Origin: Brucella oryzae
Lineage (GTDB): Bacteria > Pseudomonadota > Alphaproteobacteria > Rhizobiales > Rhizobiaceae
NCBI GenBank assembly: GCA_012103035.1
Contig: JAAVLL010000001.1
Coordinates: forward strand, 718,501 to 782,500
DNA length: 64,000 nucleotides
Direction: 5' to 3'
The notes under the pieces were generated by a model. It made no database searches, was not told the DNA's origin, and was given only the letters and a program-made list of their open reading frames with translations. Of this stretch, positions 47,876-58,617 are shown in pieces. The translations under genes and the position numbers were made by a program. Within the stretch, counting starts at the first letter, position 1; each line of letters starts with the position of its first letter.

Positions 47876-48559
47876 TTAGAAGCGGTAGGTGATACCCGTA
47901 CCGATCAGCCATGGATTCAGCTTGGCCTTGCCGCTGACTTCCACGCCGCCCGCCAGAGTAGCGTCGAATTTCGGTTCGAGGAACAGCTTCTTGACGTCGA
48001 AGTTCACGCCCCAATGTTCGTTGAGCATGTAGTCGAAGCCGATCTGCAGTGCGCCGCCGAATGCATTCTTGACCTTGAGATATTCAACGCCGGTCGCATC
48101 CTGATTGTAGAACATGGTGTAGTTCACGCCTGCGCCGACATAAGGCTTAAAGGCGCCGAAATTGGTGAAGTGATATTGCAGCGTGAGCGTTGGAGGCAGA
48201 ATCCATGCCTTGCCGATCTTGCCCAGCCCATCGATTGAACCGGCGCCATTGATATTGGCATAGGTCGTACCGAGAATGAGTTCGGCTGCGAAATTGTCCG
48301 TGAAGTAGTAGGTGATGTCGAGTTCAGGTGTGATCGACTTCGAATAGTCGAGGTCCGAACCTGAAACGCCGTTCACATAGCCGGAATTCTGGGGAATGAC
48401 GCCGAGTGCGCGCACACGGATCTGCCATGGCGACAGGGCTTCCGGCACGGCCTGAATTTCAGATGCAGGCTGGGCGACGATGGCATCGGCAGCATAGGCA
48501 GCCGGTGCGGCAAAGGTCAGTGCGGTGGCAGCCAGCAATCCTCTCGTGAAGCGGTTCAT
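47876..48559 (-). CDS. ompW: OmpW family outer membrane protein
   Basis: A 227-residue intact protein. The signal peptide MNRFTRGLLAATALTFAAPAAYA precedes ADAIVAQPASEIQ. The beta-barrel pattern is that of OmpW: WQIRVRALGVIPQNSGYVNGVSGSDLDYSKSITPELDITYYFTDNFAAELILGTTYANINGAG, LPPTLTLQYHFTNFGAFKPYVGAGVNYTMFYN and the C-terminal aromatic GTGITYRF, needed for BAM recognition. The start at 48559 is chosen over an upstream in-frame ATG at 48661 because the signal peptide begins there. OmpW proteins form an eight-strand barrel with a narrow hydrophobic channel. Confidence 0.93.
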   Translation of the reverse strand: MNRFTRGLLAATALTFAAPAAYAADAIVAQPASEIQAVPEALSPWQIRVRALGVIPQNSGYVNGVSGSDLDYSKSITPELDITYYFTDNFAAELILGTTYANINGAGSIDGLGKIGKAWILPPTLTLQYHFTNFGAFKPYVGAGVNYTMFYNQDATGVEYLKVKNAFGGALQIGFDYMLNEHWGVNFDVKKLFLEPKFDATLAGGVEVSGKAKLNPWLIGTGITYRF

Positions 48560-48723
48560 CTTCTCTCTCCTTAAGTCGTGTTCGGTCTTGGGATCGTAGT
48601 GATGCGTGCAATCTGGACCGCGCAACGAAACGCCCCATTGATCGAAATCAAAGGGGCGCAAGAGATTTGAGAGAGTGCTGATGTTCTTTCCGCACTGTTG
48701 CAGGAAGAACGCAGTTCGTCCGG

Positions 48724-49708
48724 TCAGGTCTTGGGGAAGCGATCCCGGTCATGGGGCGCAGAGAAGTCGATTTCCGGCCCTGCAGGAACGATACTGGTCG
48801 GATTGATGTTCTTGTGGCTGCGATAATAGTGACCCTTGATGTGCTCCATGTTCACGGTCGAGGCCACGCCCGGCACCTGATAGAGTTCGCGCGTGTAGTT
48901 CCACAGGTTCGGGTAATCTGCCAGACGGCGCAGATTGCACTTGAAATGGCCGACATAGACCGGATCGAAGCGCAGAAGCGTTGTGAACAACCGCCAGTCG
49001 GCTTCGGTTAGGTGGGTGCCGGTCAGATAGCGCTGCCGCGAAAGGCGATCCTCAAGCGAATCGTGCTGCGAACAATTGCCCGAACGCTTCTTCGTAAGCT
49101 TCCTGCGTGGTGGCGAAACCGGCGCGATAGACCCCATTGTTGATATTGGGATAGATGAAATCATTGAGCGCATCGATTTCGTCGCGCTGCGCTTCTGGAT
49201 ACAAATCCAGCGAAGCGTCGCCGAATTCCTTGAAGGCGGTGTTGAGCATACGGATGATTTCGGCGGATTCGTTGGACACGATCGTCTGGCGCTGCTTGTC
49301 CCACAGAACCGGAACGGTCACGCGACCGGAATAATTCGGATCGGCACGCGTGTAGATTTCATAAAGACGCTTCGCGCCGTAGAGGGTGTCGCCGGTGCTG
49401 CCGGTTGTGCCGGAGAAGGTCCAGCCTTCGTCGGCCATCAGATAGTCCACCACCGAGACCGAAATAACGTCTTCCAGCCCTTTCAGCGCGCGGAAGATCA
49501 GCGTGCGGTGCGCCCACGGGCAGGCATAGGAAACATAGAGGTGGTAGCGGCCCGGTTCGGCCTTGAAGCCGCCTTCGCCCGTCGGGCCGGCACTGCCATC
49601 TGCGGTTATCCAGTTACGGAATTGCGATTTCGAACGTTCAAAACGGCCTTTCGTGCTTTCGGTGTCGTACCAGACATCATGCCACTTGCCATCAACCAGA
49701 AGTCCCAT
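48724..49708 (-). CDS. Glutathionyl-hydroquinone reductase (Xi-class glutathione transferase), one frameshift
   Basis: About 328 residues after repair near 49065. MGLLVDGKWHDVWYDTESTKGRFERSKSQFRNWI is typical of this class, and VSYACPWAHRTLIFRALKGLEDVISVSVVDY carries the catalytic Cys in the CPWAHR motif. VPVLWDKQRQTIVSNESAEIIRMLN is the glutathione-binding cis-Pro and SNES motif. The C-terminal helical domain reads YLTGTHLTEADWRLFTTLLRFDPVYVGHFKCNLRRLADYPNLWNY. The enzyme reduces glutathionyl-hydroquinones in the cytoplasm. It is a single gene. Confidence 0.92.
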
Positions 49709-49954
49709 GTGATTTCTCCTTTTGGAAAGAGAATAAGGCGAGAGCCGCCATTTTGCAGCATCACAAGCCGTGAACAGTGCGTAACGGTGCCAAAAGGAAC
49801 AGTCGAAACCGCCATTATGAAAAAATAGTTTTACCTCTGCTCATTTTGGTGTAATGCAACTTCCAAATTGCGGTCATCCAAACCGCTCAGGAGAACGATT
49901 AATGGAAATGCTTTTCATCCGACGATGAAACTTGGACCGCGCTTGAGCGCGTTT

Positions 49955-49975
49955 CGATCTGATTGAATCAGATCG
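49955..49975. repeat. 21-bp near-perfect palindrome
   Basis: Two 10-bp arms, CGATCTGATT and AATCAGATCG, around one base. It belongs to the repeated intergenic element described for 49996-50044, or is an operator; the sequence does not decide. Confidence 0.5.
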
Positions 49976-49995
49976 GCGCTCCAGCTGTTTGTTTC

Positions 49996-50044
49996 CAAGC
50001 GCATCTAGCCCGAAAACCGTTTCACACTTTTCGGGATGCGCTTG
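49996..50044. repeat. Nested palindromic repeat unit
   Basis: CAAGCGCAT-CTAG-CCCGAAAA-N11-TTTTCGGG-ATGCGCTTG forms a two-part stem. It ends 11 bases before the acetyltransferase start. Confidence 0.55.
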
Positions 50045-50055
50045 AGACGCGCGGA

Positions 50056-50616
50056 ATGCATTCCATTGACCTGACGGTCCTCGACTTCTCCTATTGCGAT
50101 CTAAAGCCCATGCAGCAGCTTGAACTGACCTATGCGCAGGAATGCCCGGCGCACGACATTGAAATCGAAGCCATCAATGCCGAGGCCTTCGGACCGGGAC
50201 GCTTTACCCGTGCCGCACATTTCATTCGCGAAGGCGGGCCGCACGATCTCGATCTTTCCTTTGTTGCCCTGATGGGCGGTATCGTCGTCGGGTCTGTACG
50301 GCAGACGCCGGTTGTCATCGGCAAGACGCCTGCACTCCTGCTTGGACCGCTTGCGGTCAGACCTGAGTGGAAGAAACGCGGCATTGGCGGCAAGCTGATG
50401 CGCATGTCGCTGGAAGCGGCGACGAAAGCCGACCACAAGCTGGTCATTCTTGTCGGTGACGAACCTTATTACGGTCCGTTCGGCTTCAAGATGGTGGCGC
50501 CGGGTTCGATGGTCATGCCAGCGCCGGTCGATCCGCGCCGGATGCTTGCCTGCGAACTCACGCCGGACGCGCTGAACGGTGTCAGCGGAATCGTGCGCCA
50601 CGCCAACCGGGCCTGA
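50056..50616 (+). CDS. GNAT family N-acetyltransferase, YhbS-like
   Basis: A 186-residue intact protein. EIEAINAEAFGPGRFTRAAHFIREGGPHDLDLSFVALMGGIVVGSVRQTPVVIGKTPALLLGPLAVRPEWKKRGIGGKLMRMSLEAATKADHKLVILVGDEPYYGPFGFKMV is the YhbS type, with the acetyl-CoA loop VRPEWKKRGIGGKLM and the GDEPYYGPFGF ending. The start at 50056 is chosen over an in-frame ATG at 49963 that lies inside the palindromic repeat. The substrate is unknown. Confidence 0.9.
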   Translation: MHSIDLTVLDFSYCDLKPMQQLELTYAQECPAHDIEIEAINAEAFGPGRFTRAAHFIREGGPHDLDLSFVALMGGIVVGSVRQTPVVIGKTPALLLGPLAVRPEWKKRGIGGKLMRMSLEAATKADHKLVILVGDEPYYGPFGFKMVAPGSMVMPAPVDPRRMLACELTPDALNGVSGIVRHANRA

Positions 50617-50652
50617 TTGTCTCGTCTGGGAAGTTAGCAGAACGCTTGTTTT

Positions 50653-50749
50653 CCCCTCATCCTGAGGGGCCATCGCAGATGGCGTCTCGAAGGAGTGGGG
50701 AACTGAACCGGCGCTCGCCCTTGATCCTTCGACAGGCTCAGGATGAGGG
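50653..50749. repeat. RIME-like intergenic palindromic repeat, copy 1
   Basis: Begins CCCCTCATCCTGAGG and ends CTCAGGATGAGGG, with CCATCGCAGATGGCGTCTCG inside. The same ends and the GACGCCATC segment (inverted) occur at 52887-53018. Confidence 0.7.
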
Positions 50750-50766
50750 CGTCGGGCGAATGCGGT

Positions 50767-52835
50767 TTACCGTCCTTCGCGATACCACATGCTGCCGAAG
50801 ACGAAGAGCAGCAGGCCAAGCGCCAGAAAGCCGGAGAACAGCGGCAGGCGGTTGACGCTTTTCAATTGCGTATCCGCAGTCTCGCGCAGGCCGATCCAGT
50901 CATTGCCGCTGGCGGCGCGGTTGCCGCTGATGGCGGTGATCGTCGGAACCCGGACCGAACTGTTGGTGCTGGCATGGACGCGATGGACCGAGCCGCCGGT
51001 CGCGTCAGCGAGCGGCTTGAGGCGATCCGTCGTGGAGATGCTGTCGGTGAATTCCGGCGCATCGATCGGCCCCATGGGCCAGGGCTTCCAGATCCCCGTT
51101 TTCACCCGGAAGATGCCGATCTCGTCCGTCTGCAATGAACCTTCGAACAGGCCCGGCTTGCTTTGCGCGAGATTGACCTGCAATTCCTTGCCTGAAGGCG
51201 TTGAAACGGTTGCAGCACCCGGATTATCGCCCATGGTCTGGCGGCGGATGGAAAGCGTGCGGCCATTGCCGGAGGCGGTCAGCGCCTCTTCCTCCAGTTC
51301 CGGTTCCTGCATCAGCCAGTGGGCGATGCGGCGATAGAGCGAGGCATAGGGGCCGCCGCCCTCGAAACCGCGCGCCCACAGCCAGCCCTGATCGGAGAGG
51401 AACATGCCGACACGGCCTTTTCCGACGCGGTTGAGAACCAATAGCGGCTTGTTGTCGCGCCGCTCATCACCGTTTCGCCTTGCGGCGCGGTGATGTCGAT
51501 GGTGCGGAACCAGCGGCTCCAGTGCGGCGGCTCCTGATCGCTGCCGTCGAGGCCGCGCGTGACAGGGTGGCGTTTGCCGACAGTCGTGAGACGTGGATAG
51601 AACGCCTTTTCCGTCACGGCCCCGGTCGGCAGGGCAGGCAGGGCGCTATAAAGCGGCGTACGGGCAATCGACATTTCGCCTGCATATTCCGGGCCGGCTG
51701 CGACCAGCAAGGCGCCGCCATTCTCCACATATTGTGCGATGTAATCGTAATAGAGGAGCGGCAGCACATCGCGGTGCTGGTAGCGGTCAGGATGATGAGG
51801 TCGAACTCGTTGACCTTGTCGACAAAGAGTTCGCGCGTCGGGAAGGCGATCAGCGACAATTCGTTGATCGGCGTGCCGTCCTGCTTTTCCGGCGGGCGCA
51901 AAATGGTGAAGTGGACGAGATCGACGGCGGCATCGGATTTCAGCAGATTGCGCCAGGTGCGCTCGCCATTGTGCGGCTCACCGGAGACGAGCAGCACGCG
52001 CAGGTTTTCCCGAACGCCGTCCACGGTCGCGACAGCGCGATTGTTGGCGTCGGTTACTTCGCCGGGAAGCGCTGGCGTGGCGATTTCAACAATGTTCACG
52101 CCCGCGCGCGGGGGTGATGGTGACGGGCGTTTCCTGCCCGACCCGCGCTTCCTGCTCGCTGACGGTCTCACCATTGACGCGGATTTGAACCGGCGCAGGG
52201 CTGCCGAGACTTTTGCCCTCATCAATCACCGTAAACGACATTTCGAGCGGCTTGCCGCTGATGCCATAGCGCGGCGCCTTGTTGAAGCGGATGCGGCGGT
52301 CGAACTCATCCGGCTTGCCGGTCACAAGCCCGTGCAGCGGCGCATCGAAGCCGAGCGCATTCTTGTTGGCAGGAATATCGTGTACCTGACCGTCGGTAAT
52401 CAGAACAGCGCCTGCAACACGCGACGGCGGAACATCGAGAAGCGAACGGGCCAGCGGGCCGAAAAGCCGGGTGGCGTAGCCGTCCTCGTTCTCGCCGGGT
52501 TGGCCTGCTTCCACGACGCGGGTTTCAAATTGCGGCATGGTTGCAAGCTGGTCCTGAACCGCCTTCAAGGCGGCATCCGTGTCGGCACGGCGGCTTCCAA
52601 GTTCCTGGCTCTGGCTGCGATCCACAACCACTGAGACTACGCTTTTCAGCGGTTCGCGCTCTTCATTGATGATGACGGGATTGAAAAGAGCGAGCGCAAG
52701 TGCTGCCGCAGCCAGAAGGCGGATCAGCCCGCCCCGCATCCGCAACGCAATCGTGACTAGCACCAGCAGCGCCAGCGGCACGAGAATGGCGATAAGCCAG
52801 GGCGTGGAGAGGAACGGTTCGAATTCGATATTCAT
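50767..52835 (-). CDS. Membrane protein with glutamine amidotransferase-like domain, MoxR operon (frameshifted)
   Basis: About 690 residues after repair near 52108, 51782 and 51460. Two N-terminal membrane segments (MNIEFEPFLSTPWLIAILVPLALLVLVTIALRMRGGLIRLLAAAALALALFNP) precede KSVVSVVVDRSQSQELGSRR, a VWA-like strand with the DRSQS pattern. The middle holds LRVLLVSGEPHNGERTWRNLLKSDAAVDLVHFTIL and YDYIAQYVENGGALLVAAGPEYAGEM, typical of class I amidotransferase-like folds without the catalytic Cys being evident. A last TM (PLFSGFLALGLLLFVFGSMWY) closes the protein. It is the last gene of the moxR cluster, separated by a repeat. Confidence 0.78.
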
Positions 52836-52886
52836 TCTCACCTCCTATCGCCGTAGGTTTCTACCGCGTCAGCTACTACGCTTCCA

Positions 52887-53018
52887 CCCTCATCCTGAGG
52901 TGCGGAGCGAAGCGAAACCTCGAAGGATCGAGGGTGAGGGCAGGCGCGCCGTGCGTTTCCTCAGCCCTTCGAGACGCCATCCCCGTGCAAGCGCGGGATG
53001 GCTTCTCAGGATGAGGGG
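52887..53018. repeat. RIME-like intergenic palindromic repeat, copy 2
   Basis: Begins CCCTCATCCTGAGG and ends CTCAGGATGAGGGG with CCTTCGAGACGCCATC near the right side. With copy 1 at 50653-50749 it brackets the membrane-protein gene. Confidence 0.7.
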
Positions 53019-53063
53019 AAAGACAAACAGGATCGGGTGGCAACAGGGCTGCAAAACATCATG

Positions 53064-55938
53064 CTAATTCCCCAACCGCTCGATGAGGTCCTTGGCGTGG
53101 ACCTGATCGGACTTGTAGTTGCCGGTCAGCATATACATCACGATGTTCACGCCGCCGCGAATGGCATAGATGCGCTGCATCGGGTCGTTCGGCACGGTCG
53201 GAAGCAGCGGATTGCCTTGCTCATCCACGGCCCATGCGCCTGCGAAATCATTGGCCGTAATCATGATCGGCGTCACACCGTCGCCGGTGCGCACGGGACG
53301 ATCCCTGGGCGAGGCATTTGGTGTCGAGGCCTCGACCCAGAGCGGGCTTCCTTCATAACGACCGGGGAAATCCGGCATGATGAAGAAGGATTTGGTGAGC
53401 ACATGATCGTCAGGCACGGGTTCCAGCGGCGGAACGTTCATGCCATCGAGGATGGCGCGCAGGCGCTGGTTGGCGGGTGAGGCGGAAGGATCGAGACTGG
53501 CGCCCGCCTGCAACTGGTCGCGCGTGTCAAAAGCACCGTGCCGCCCTGCTGCATATAGGCATCGACTTTGGCAATCGCTTCCGGGCTTGGCATCGGCGTC
53601 TCCGGGTCGATAGGCCAGTAGATCAGCGGATAAAGGCCAGTTCGTCCTTGGCGGGGTCTACGCCGATGGGGTCGCCCGGTTCAAGCGCGGTCTTGTCCAT
53701 CAGCGCGAAGCTCAAGCCCCGCAGTCCCGCCTTGCTGATATCGTCGGTCTTTGCGCTGCCGGTAATGACATAGGCAAGATGCGTCTGCGAGACGGAGTTG
53801 ATGATCGCCTCGTCTCCCGGCTTGCTGTCGTCATGCACCTGCTCTTGAGCCCCAGACTGGGATTGTGCCTGAGTCTGAGCTTTCGCTTCGCCTATTCCGG
53901 AAGGAAGAAGGTTGAAAGCAAGCGAACCGGCCAGCAGAACAGCTATTCCCGTCGCCTTGGCGCGCACTTTCATGCGGCGACGGAAGGCTCCGCGCAGCCA
54001 CAGCATCAAAAGCGTATCGAGTGCGAGCAGCATCGCAGCGGCAGCAAAGAATGGACCCGCCAGTGAAATCGACTGGTCCGATGTATAGGAGACAGGCGTT
54101 ATTCCGACGGACAGTGTCGGCCGGGCAATCGGTTGCAGCTTGAGGTTCGCACCTTCGAAGATGTTGAGCGCTTTCAAACCGTCCTCATTGCCATAGAAAC
54201 CGGGCGGTGTGTTGATGCTGACGCTGGCCTGCTTGTTTTTCGACGATCAGCGGCTTGGCTTCGGATGTCGGTGGGGTCAGGGCACCGGAAGCCGAAAGCA
54301 GCTGGTAGGGCGGCAGCGAGACGGAAGCCTGATTATCTTGCGCGCCGGTGCGCTGCGACAGCGACACGATGCGGCGCAGCATGTCCACGAATGAACCCGA
54401 AATCGGCAGGCTCGACCAGCTGGCATCGGGAGAGATGTGGAACAATACGATGTTGCCACGTCCACGATGTTCGCCGGTCACAAGCGGTGTTCCGTCCTGC
54501 AGAACGGCATAAGCCTTGTCGTTGAGATCGAACGAAGGTTCAGCAAGAACCTGCCTTGTGACCGTCACATCATCGGGGACAGCCAGACCGGCGAAAGGCC
54601 CCTTGTCGGGGAAAGATCGCAATTTCTGCGGTTCTGACCAGGATAGCGTGCCGCCAAGTGCGCGTTCGCCCTTGCGCAATTTCACCGGCAGAAGCGGATC
54701 ATTGTCGCTGGCACCGGCAAGGCGCGGGCCTGCGAACCGCACCAGCGTGCCGCCGTCCTCAATCCATTTGGAAAGCTGTTCGGTGACCGGCTGCGGCAGC
54801 GTGCCGATATCGGCCATGATGAGGATCGACGGCTTTGCATCCAGCACTTCCGGCACGGATTGCAGAAGATCGGCAGAGCGCGGTTCGATCAGATTGACAT
54901 AGGGTGAAAGCGCCCGGGAAATATAATGCAGCGGCGAGAGCAGCGGCTGTGCCAAATCACCGTCACCGCTGGCGATAAGGCCGACTGTGCGCCGTTCCGA
55001 CCCTGCATCGATCAGCCGTGTTGCGCCAGCCTGTTCAATGCCGTCGACGCGGATCAGGCGGAAATCATTGCGAAGTTCCACCGGCAGGTTGAACCGTGCC
55101 GTGCCTTCCGCGCTTCCAGGCGCGAAGGAAAGCGGTGCTTCGGCGATGCGGCGTCCCTTGTCGTCATAGGCGGCGGCAGTGAGCGTGCGCGGAGCCGACA
55201 CGCCTTCCGGACGGATGGCGACCGCTTCCAGACTGTCAGCCTTGTTGTCGATGCCGGTCAGCGCGAAAGTGCGGCTGAGGCTCGCGCCATACCAGAGAAC
55301 GGAGGCCAGATGCCCTGACTTGTCCAGTTCTGCAAAGGTTTCCGTATCGTTCGGCGCAGCTAGTCCGTCGCTCATGAAGGCAAGGCGGACCTTTGTATCG
55401 GCGGGCAGGGCGGATGCTAGCCGTTCCATTGCCGACTTGCGATCAACGGGGATCGGGCGCGGCTCCAGTGCCTGAAGTCGCTCGGCAGCGCCCTTGCCGT
55501 CATAGGGGCCGATTTCGGCATTGGCTGGTTCCGCTGAACCCACGATGTAGATCGGCGCAGCGGTCCCTTCTGCATCCGAGATGAGCTTTTCGGCAGCATT
55601 GACCCGCTGTTGCCAGTCCTCTGCGGAAGCCCAGCCATTATCGATGACGATGGCAAGCGGCTCGTCGCCGGACAGGGCGACCGGACGCGGGTTCCAGATC
55701 GGTGAGGCCAGCGCCAGAATGACGAGCGCGGCAATCAGCAGCCGCAGCAGTGTCATCCACCATGGACTTTTCGACGGTACTTCCTCGCGCTTGAAGACCT
55801 GCGCCAGAATGCGCAGCGGCGGAAAGGTTTCCTCCTGCGGCGCGGCGGCGTCATGCGCAGAAGCCACCAGATGACCGGCAGGGCGATCAGCCCGGCGAGG
55901 ATGAGCGGCGAACCGAAGGCGAGCGGCAGGAAACTCAT
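53064..55938 (-). CDS. DUF4159 / BatA-like membrane protein (frameshifted)
   Basis: About 950 residues. The N-terminus MSFLPLAFGSPLILAGLIALPVIWWLLRM is the BatA-type opening, followed by a second TM (LLRLLIAALVILALASPIW) and PLAIVIDNGWASAEDWQQRVNAAEKLI, a degenerate VWA domain. A long middle part ends with two TM segments (GPFFAAAAMLLALDTLLMLWLRG and GIAVLLAGSLAFNLLPS). The C-terminal DUF4159 domain reads TYPLIYWPIDP-type text, here FYPLIYWPIDPETPMPSPEAIAKVDAYMQQGGTVLFDTRD and on to GNYKSDQVHAKDLIERLGN. Indels near 55835, 54240 and 53630 split it. It overlaps the DUF58 stop, so it belongs to the moxR operon. Function unknown. Confidence 0.82.
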
Positions 55939-56827
55939 GCGCCGACTCCGTTGCGCTGAGTGCATTATGCAGGCGCGCCAAGGCTTCCGCTGTCGGCCTG
56001 TCGGTGCGGTGAACCGTATAGCTCCAGCCAAGCCGCTTGCAGAAATCGATGAGGCTTTCGCGGCGCGCGGTGTAGAGGCGGCGATAGTCATCCGCATAGG
56101 TTTCGGCGCGACCGGCGACAAGCGTGGCCCTGTTTCCGGATCGCGGAACTCGGTGCGGCCCGAATAGGAAATGTTTCTTCCGCCGGATCGGCCACTTCCA
56201 CCAGATGCGCGCGGACGCCGCGCTTTGCCAGACGGTCGAGAAGATCGCTCAGTTCATCGAACGGATGCAGGAAATCCGATAGCAGGACGACTTCGGAAAA
56301 GCGGCGGATCTGCCCGATGTCCGGCAATGCTGCAATCGGCGCTTCGTGCATCAATGCGCCTGCCAGACGTTCCGCCCCGTTGCGGGCCGAAAAGGGCTGG
56401 ATCAGCTCCGGAAAGGCGATGCGTTCGCCGGAGCGTGACAGAAGTTCCGCAAGAGCGAGCGTCAACACGAGCGCGCGCGCTTCCTTGGAAACGGCGAGCT
56501 GCGAGCGATAGCGCATGGAGGGCGAGAAATCGCACCAGAGCCAGACCGTGTGGGCGGATTCCCATTCGCGGTCGCGAACATAGGTATGATCGTCGCGGGC
56601 AGAACGCCGCCAGTCGATGCGGGCAAGGGATTCGCCGTCCACATAGGGGCGGAACTGCCAGAAGTTTTCGCCGGGGCCGCGTTTGCGCCGCCCGTGCCAG
56701 CCATTCATGACGGTGTTGACGACGCGCTCAGCTTCAACCAGCAGATCGGGGATGGCGGCTGCCGCGCACGGGCGCGAGCAAGTGTCTCCTTACGGTCTGC
56801 GGTGGAAACTTCTGCGCCAATGACCAT
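55935..56827 (-). CDS. DUF58 domain protein (frameshifted)
   Basis: About 297 residues. The DUF58 core reads MNGWHGRRKRGPGENFWQFRPYVDGESLARIDWRRSARDDHTYVRDREWESAHTVWLWCDFSPSMRY, with RPY-DG-IDWRRSARDD as the signature. A VWA-like segment follows (VVLLSDFLHPFDELSDLLDRLAKRGVRAHLVEVADPAEE). Indels near 56757, 56155 and 55965 must be repaired; the end GVGA overlaps the next gene start (GCATGA). The ATG overlaps the moxR stop (TGATG). DUF58 proteins partner with MoxR ATPases. Confidence 0.85.
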
Positions 56828-57830
56828 CAGATGGCAGCCTTTACCAGATTGGCGATGACGTCGCGAATATGCATGCCATCGGCGCGGGCGGCGAAATTGA
56901 GTGCCATGCGATGTTGCAGGACCGGCTCGGCCAGCGCCTTCACGTCGTCGACGGATGGGGCAAGACGGCCTTCATAGAGCGCGCGGGCGCGGGCACATAG
57001 CATCAGCGCCTGGCTGGCGCGCGGGCCGGGGCCCCAGGCGATATGCTTCTTTGCGTGGTCGTTATCCGCATCCGGGCGGGCGGAGCGCACCAGCGAGAAT
57101 GGCTTCCACGACGCTTTCCGACACCGGCATCCGTCGCACTAAAGTCTGCATTTCGATCAGCCGTTCGGCGTTGATGATCTCATAGGCCTTGGCCTCGGCA
57201 ACGCCGGTTGTTTCCAGAAGAATGCGACGTTCCGCATCAAGTTCCGGATAGAGAATGTCGATCTGCATCAGGAAGCGGTCGAGCTGGGCTTCCGGCAGCG
57301 GATAGGTGCCTTCCTGTTCCAGCGGGTTTTGCGTTGCAAGCACATGAAATGGTGCCGGGAGATCATAGCGCTGGCCGGCGACGGTGACATGATATTCCTG
57401 CATGGCCTGCAAAAGGGCCGACTGGGTGCGGGGCTGGCGCGGTTGATCTCGTCGGCCATCAGAGCTGCGCGAAGATCGGCCCTTTCAGATAACGGAACGA
57501 GCGGCGTCCATCGGCATCCTGCTCCATGACTTCCGAGCCGATGATGTCGGAGGGCATCAGGTCGGGCGTGAACTGGATGCGCTGGCCTGAGAGACCAAGC
57601 ACGGTGCCCAGCGTTTCGACCAGCTTGGTCTTGGCGAGGCCCGGTACGCCGACCAGAAGCGCGTGTCCGCCAGCCAGAACGGCGACGAGCGTGCGCTCGA
57701 TCACGTTTTCCTGACCGAAGATCACGGTCCCGACACTTTCCTTGATGCGGGCGATGTCTGCGAGCGCCCGTTCGGCCTCCGCAACGATCTGCTCGGGATT
57801 GGCGGTTTCAGGCGTGATGACGACACTCAT
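56827..57830 (-). CDS. MoxR family AAA+ ATPase (frameshifted)
   Basis: About 335 residues. The AAA core shows [39 protein letters not shown] (Walker A), [29 protein letters not shown] (Walker B and sensor region) and [30 protein letters not shown]. Indels near 57465, 57430 and 57080 must be repaired. MoxR proteins are chaperone-like ATPases that act with VWA/DUF58 proteins in envelope or metalloenzyme maturation. It is the first gene of a four-gene minus-strand operon, and its stop overlaps the DUF58 start. Confidence 0.9.
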
Positions 57831-57955
57831 GGGAACCTCGCAATATGACCGCTCTGGCGGAACTGCCTCATAAATCGCTATATAATACTGACAAGCCGTG
57901 AAAGGGTGACTATTTCATGGCTTTGGGTCTATTTGCGCAGGAATAACCGAGTCGG

Positions 57956-58617
57956 ATGAGAAAAAGCACCCCTGAAGGCAAGGACGCGCCGCACAATTCC
58001 ATGCGGAACGCTGAGACGACCGGCGGGCTGGAAGCCCTGATTGCGCGCGCCCATGCCGATGCGCAAAGCGGGCCGGCGACGAAAGAGCGGGAATTCCCCG
58101 GTCGAACGCTGGAATCCGGATTTTTGCGGCGATCTCGACATGGAAATCAAGGCGGATGGAACATGGTTCTACATGGGTACGCCCATTGGCCGCAAACAGC
58201 TTGTGCGGCTGTTTTCCACCGTGCTGCGCAAGGATGAGGACGGAAGAACCTATCTCGTCACGCCGGTTGAAAAAGTCGGCATCCGTGTGGAGGATGCCCC
58301 TTTCATCGCGGTGGAAATGGAAGTTTCCGGTGAAGGCGAGGCGCAGGTGCTGACGTTCCGCACCAATGTCGGTGATGTGGTGGAGGCTGGCGCGCAGCAT
58401 TCCTTGCGTTTTGCGGTGGAGCCCGCAAGCGGCGGACTGAAACCCTATATTCTCGTGCGCGGGCGGCGAGGCCCTGATCGCCCGTTCCGTCATGTATGAT
58501 CTGGTGGCGCTGGGCGAGGACATCGAAATCGGCGGCGTGCCGACATTCGCCATTCGCTCAAACGGCATGGTCTTTCCGATCATGGCGTCCGATGCGCTGG
58601 AGGCTGCACTTCAATGA
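57956..58617 (+). CDS. DUF1285 domain protein (frameshifted)
   Basis: About 220 residues. The conserved part reads PVERWNPDFCGDLDMEIKADGTWFYMGTPIGRKQLVRLFSTVLRKDEDGRTYLVTPVEKVGIRVEDAPFIAVEMEV, which is DUF1285. Indels near 58095 and 58465 are needed; the end is GEALIARSVMYDLVALGEDIEIGGVPTFAIRSNGMVFPIMASDALEAALQ. It overlaps the CoA pyrophosphatase start (ATGA), so the genes are coupled. It is divergent from moxR with about 125 bases between. The function is unknown. Confidence 0.85.

Larger units (their letters stand above)
49709..50055. other. Intergenic region with palindromic repeats
   Basis: 347 bases without a gene. It holds CGATCTGATT-G-AATCAGATCG at 49955-49975 and a nested hairpin at 49996-50044 (CAAGCGCAT and CCCGAAAA with TTTTCGGG and ATGCGCTTG). 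The CCCGAAAACCG part recurs, decayed, near 20570. Confidence 0.6.
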
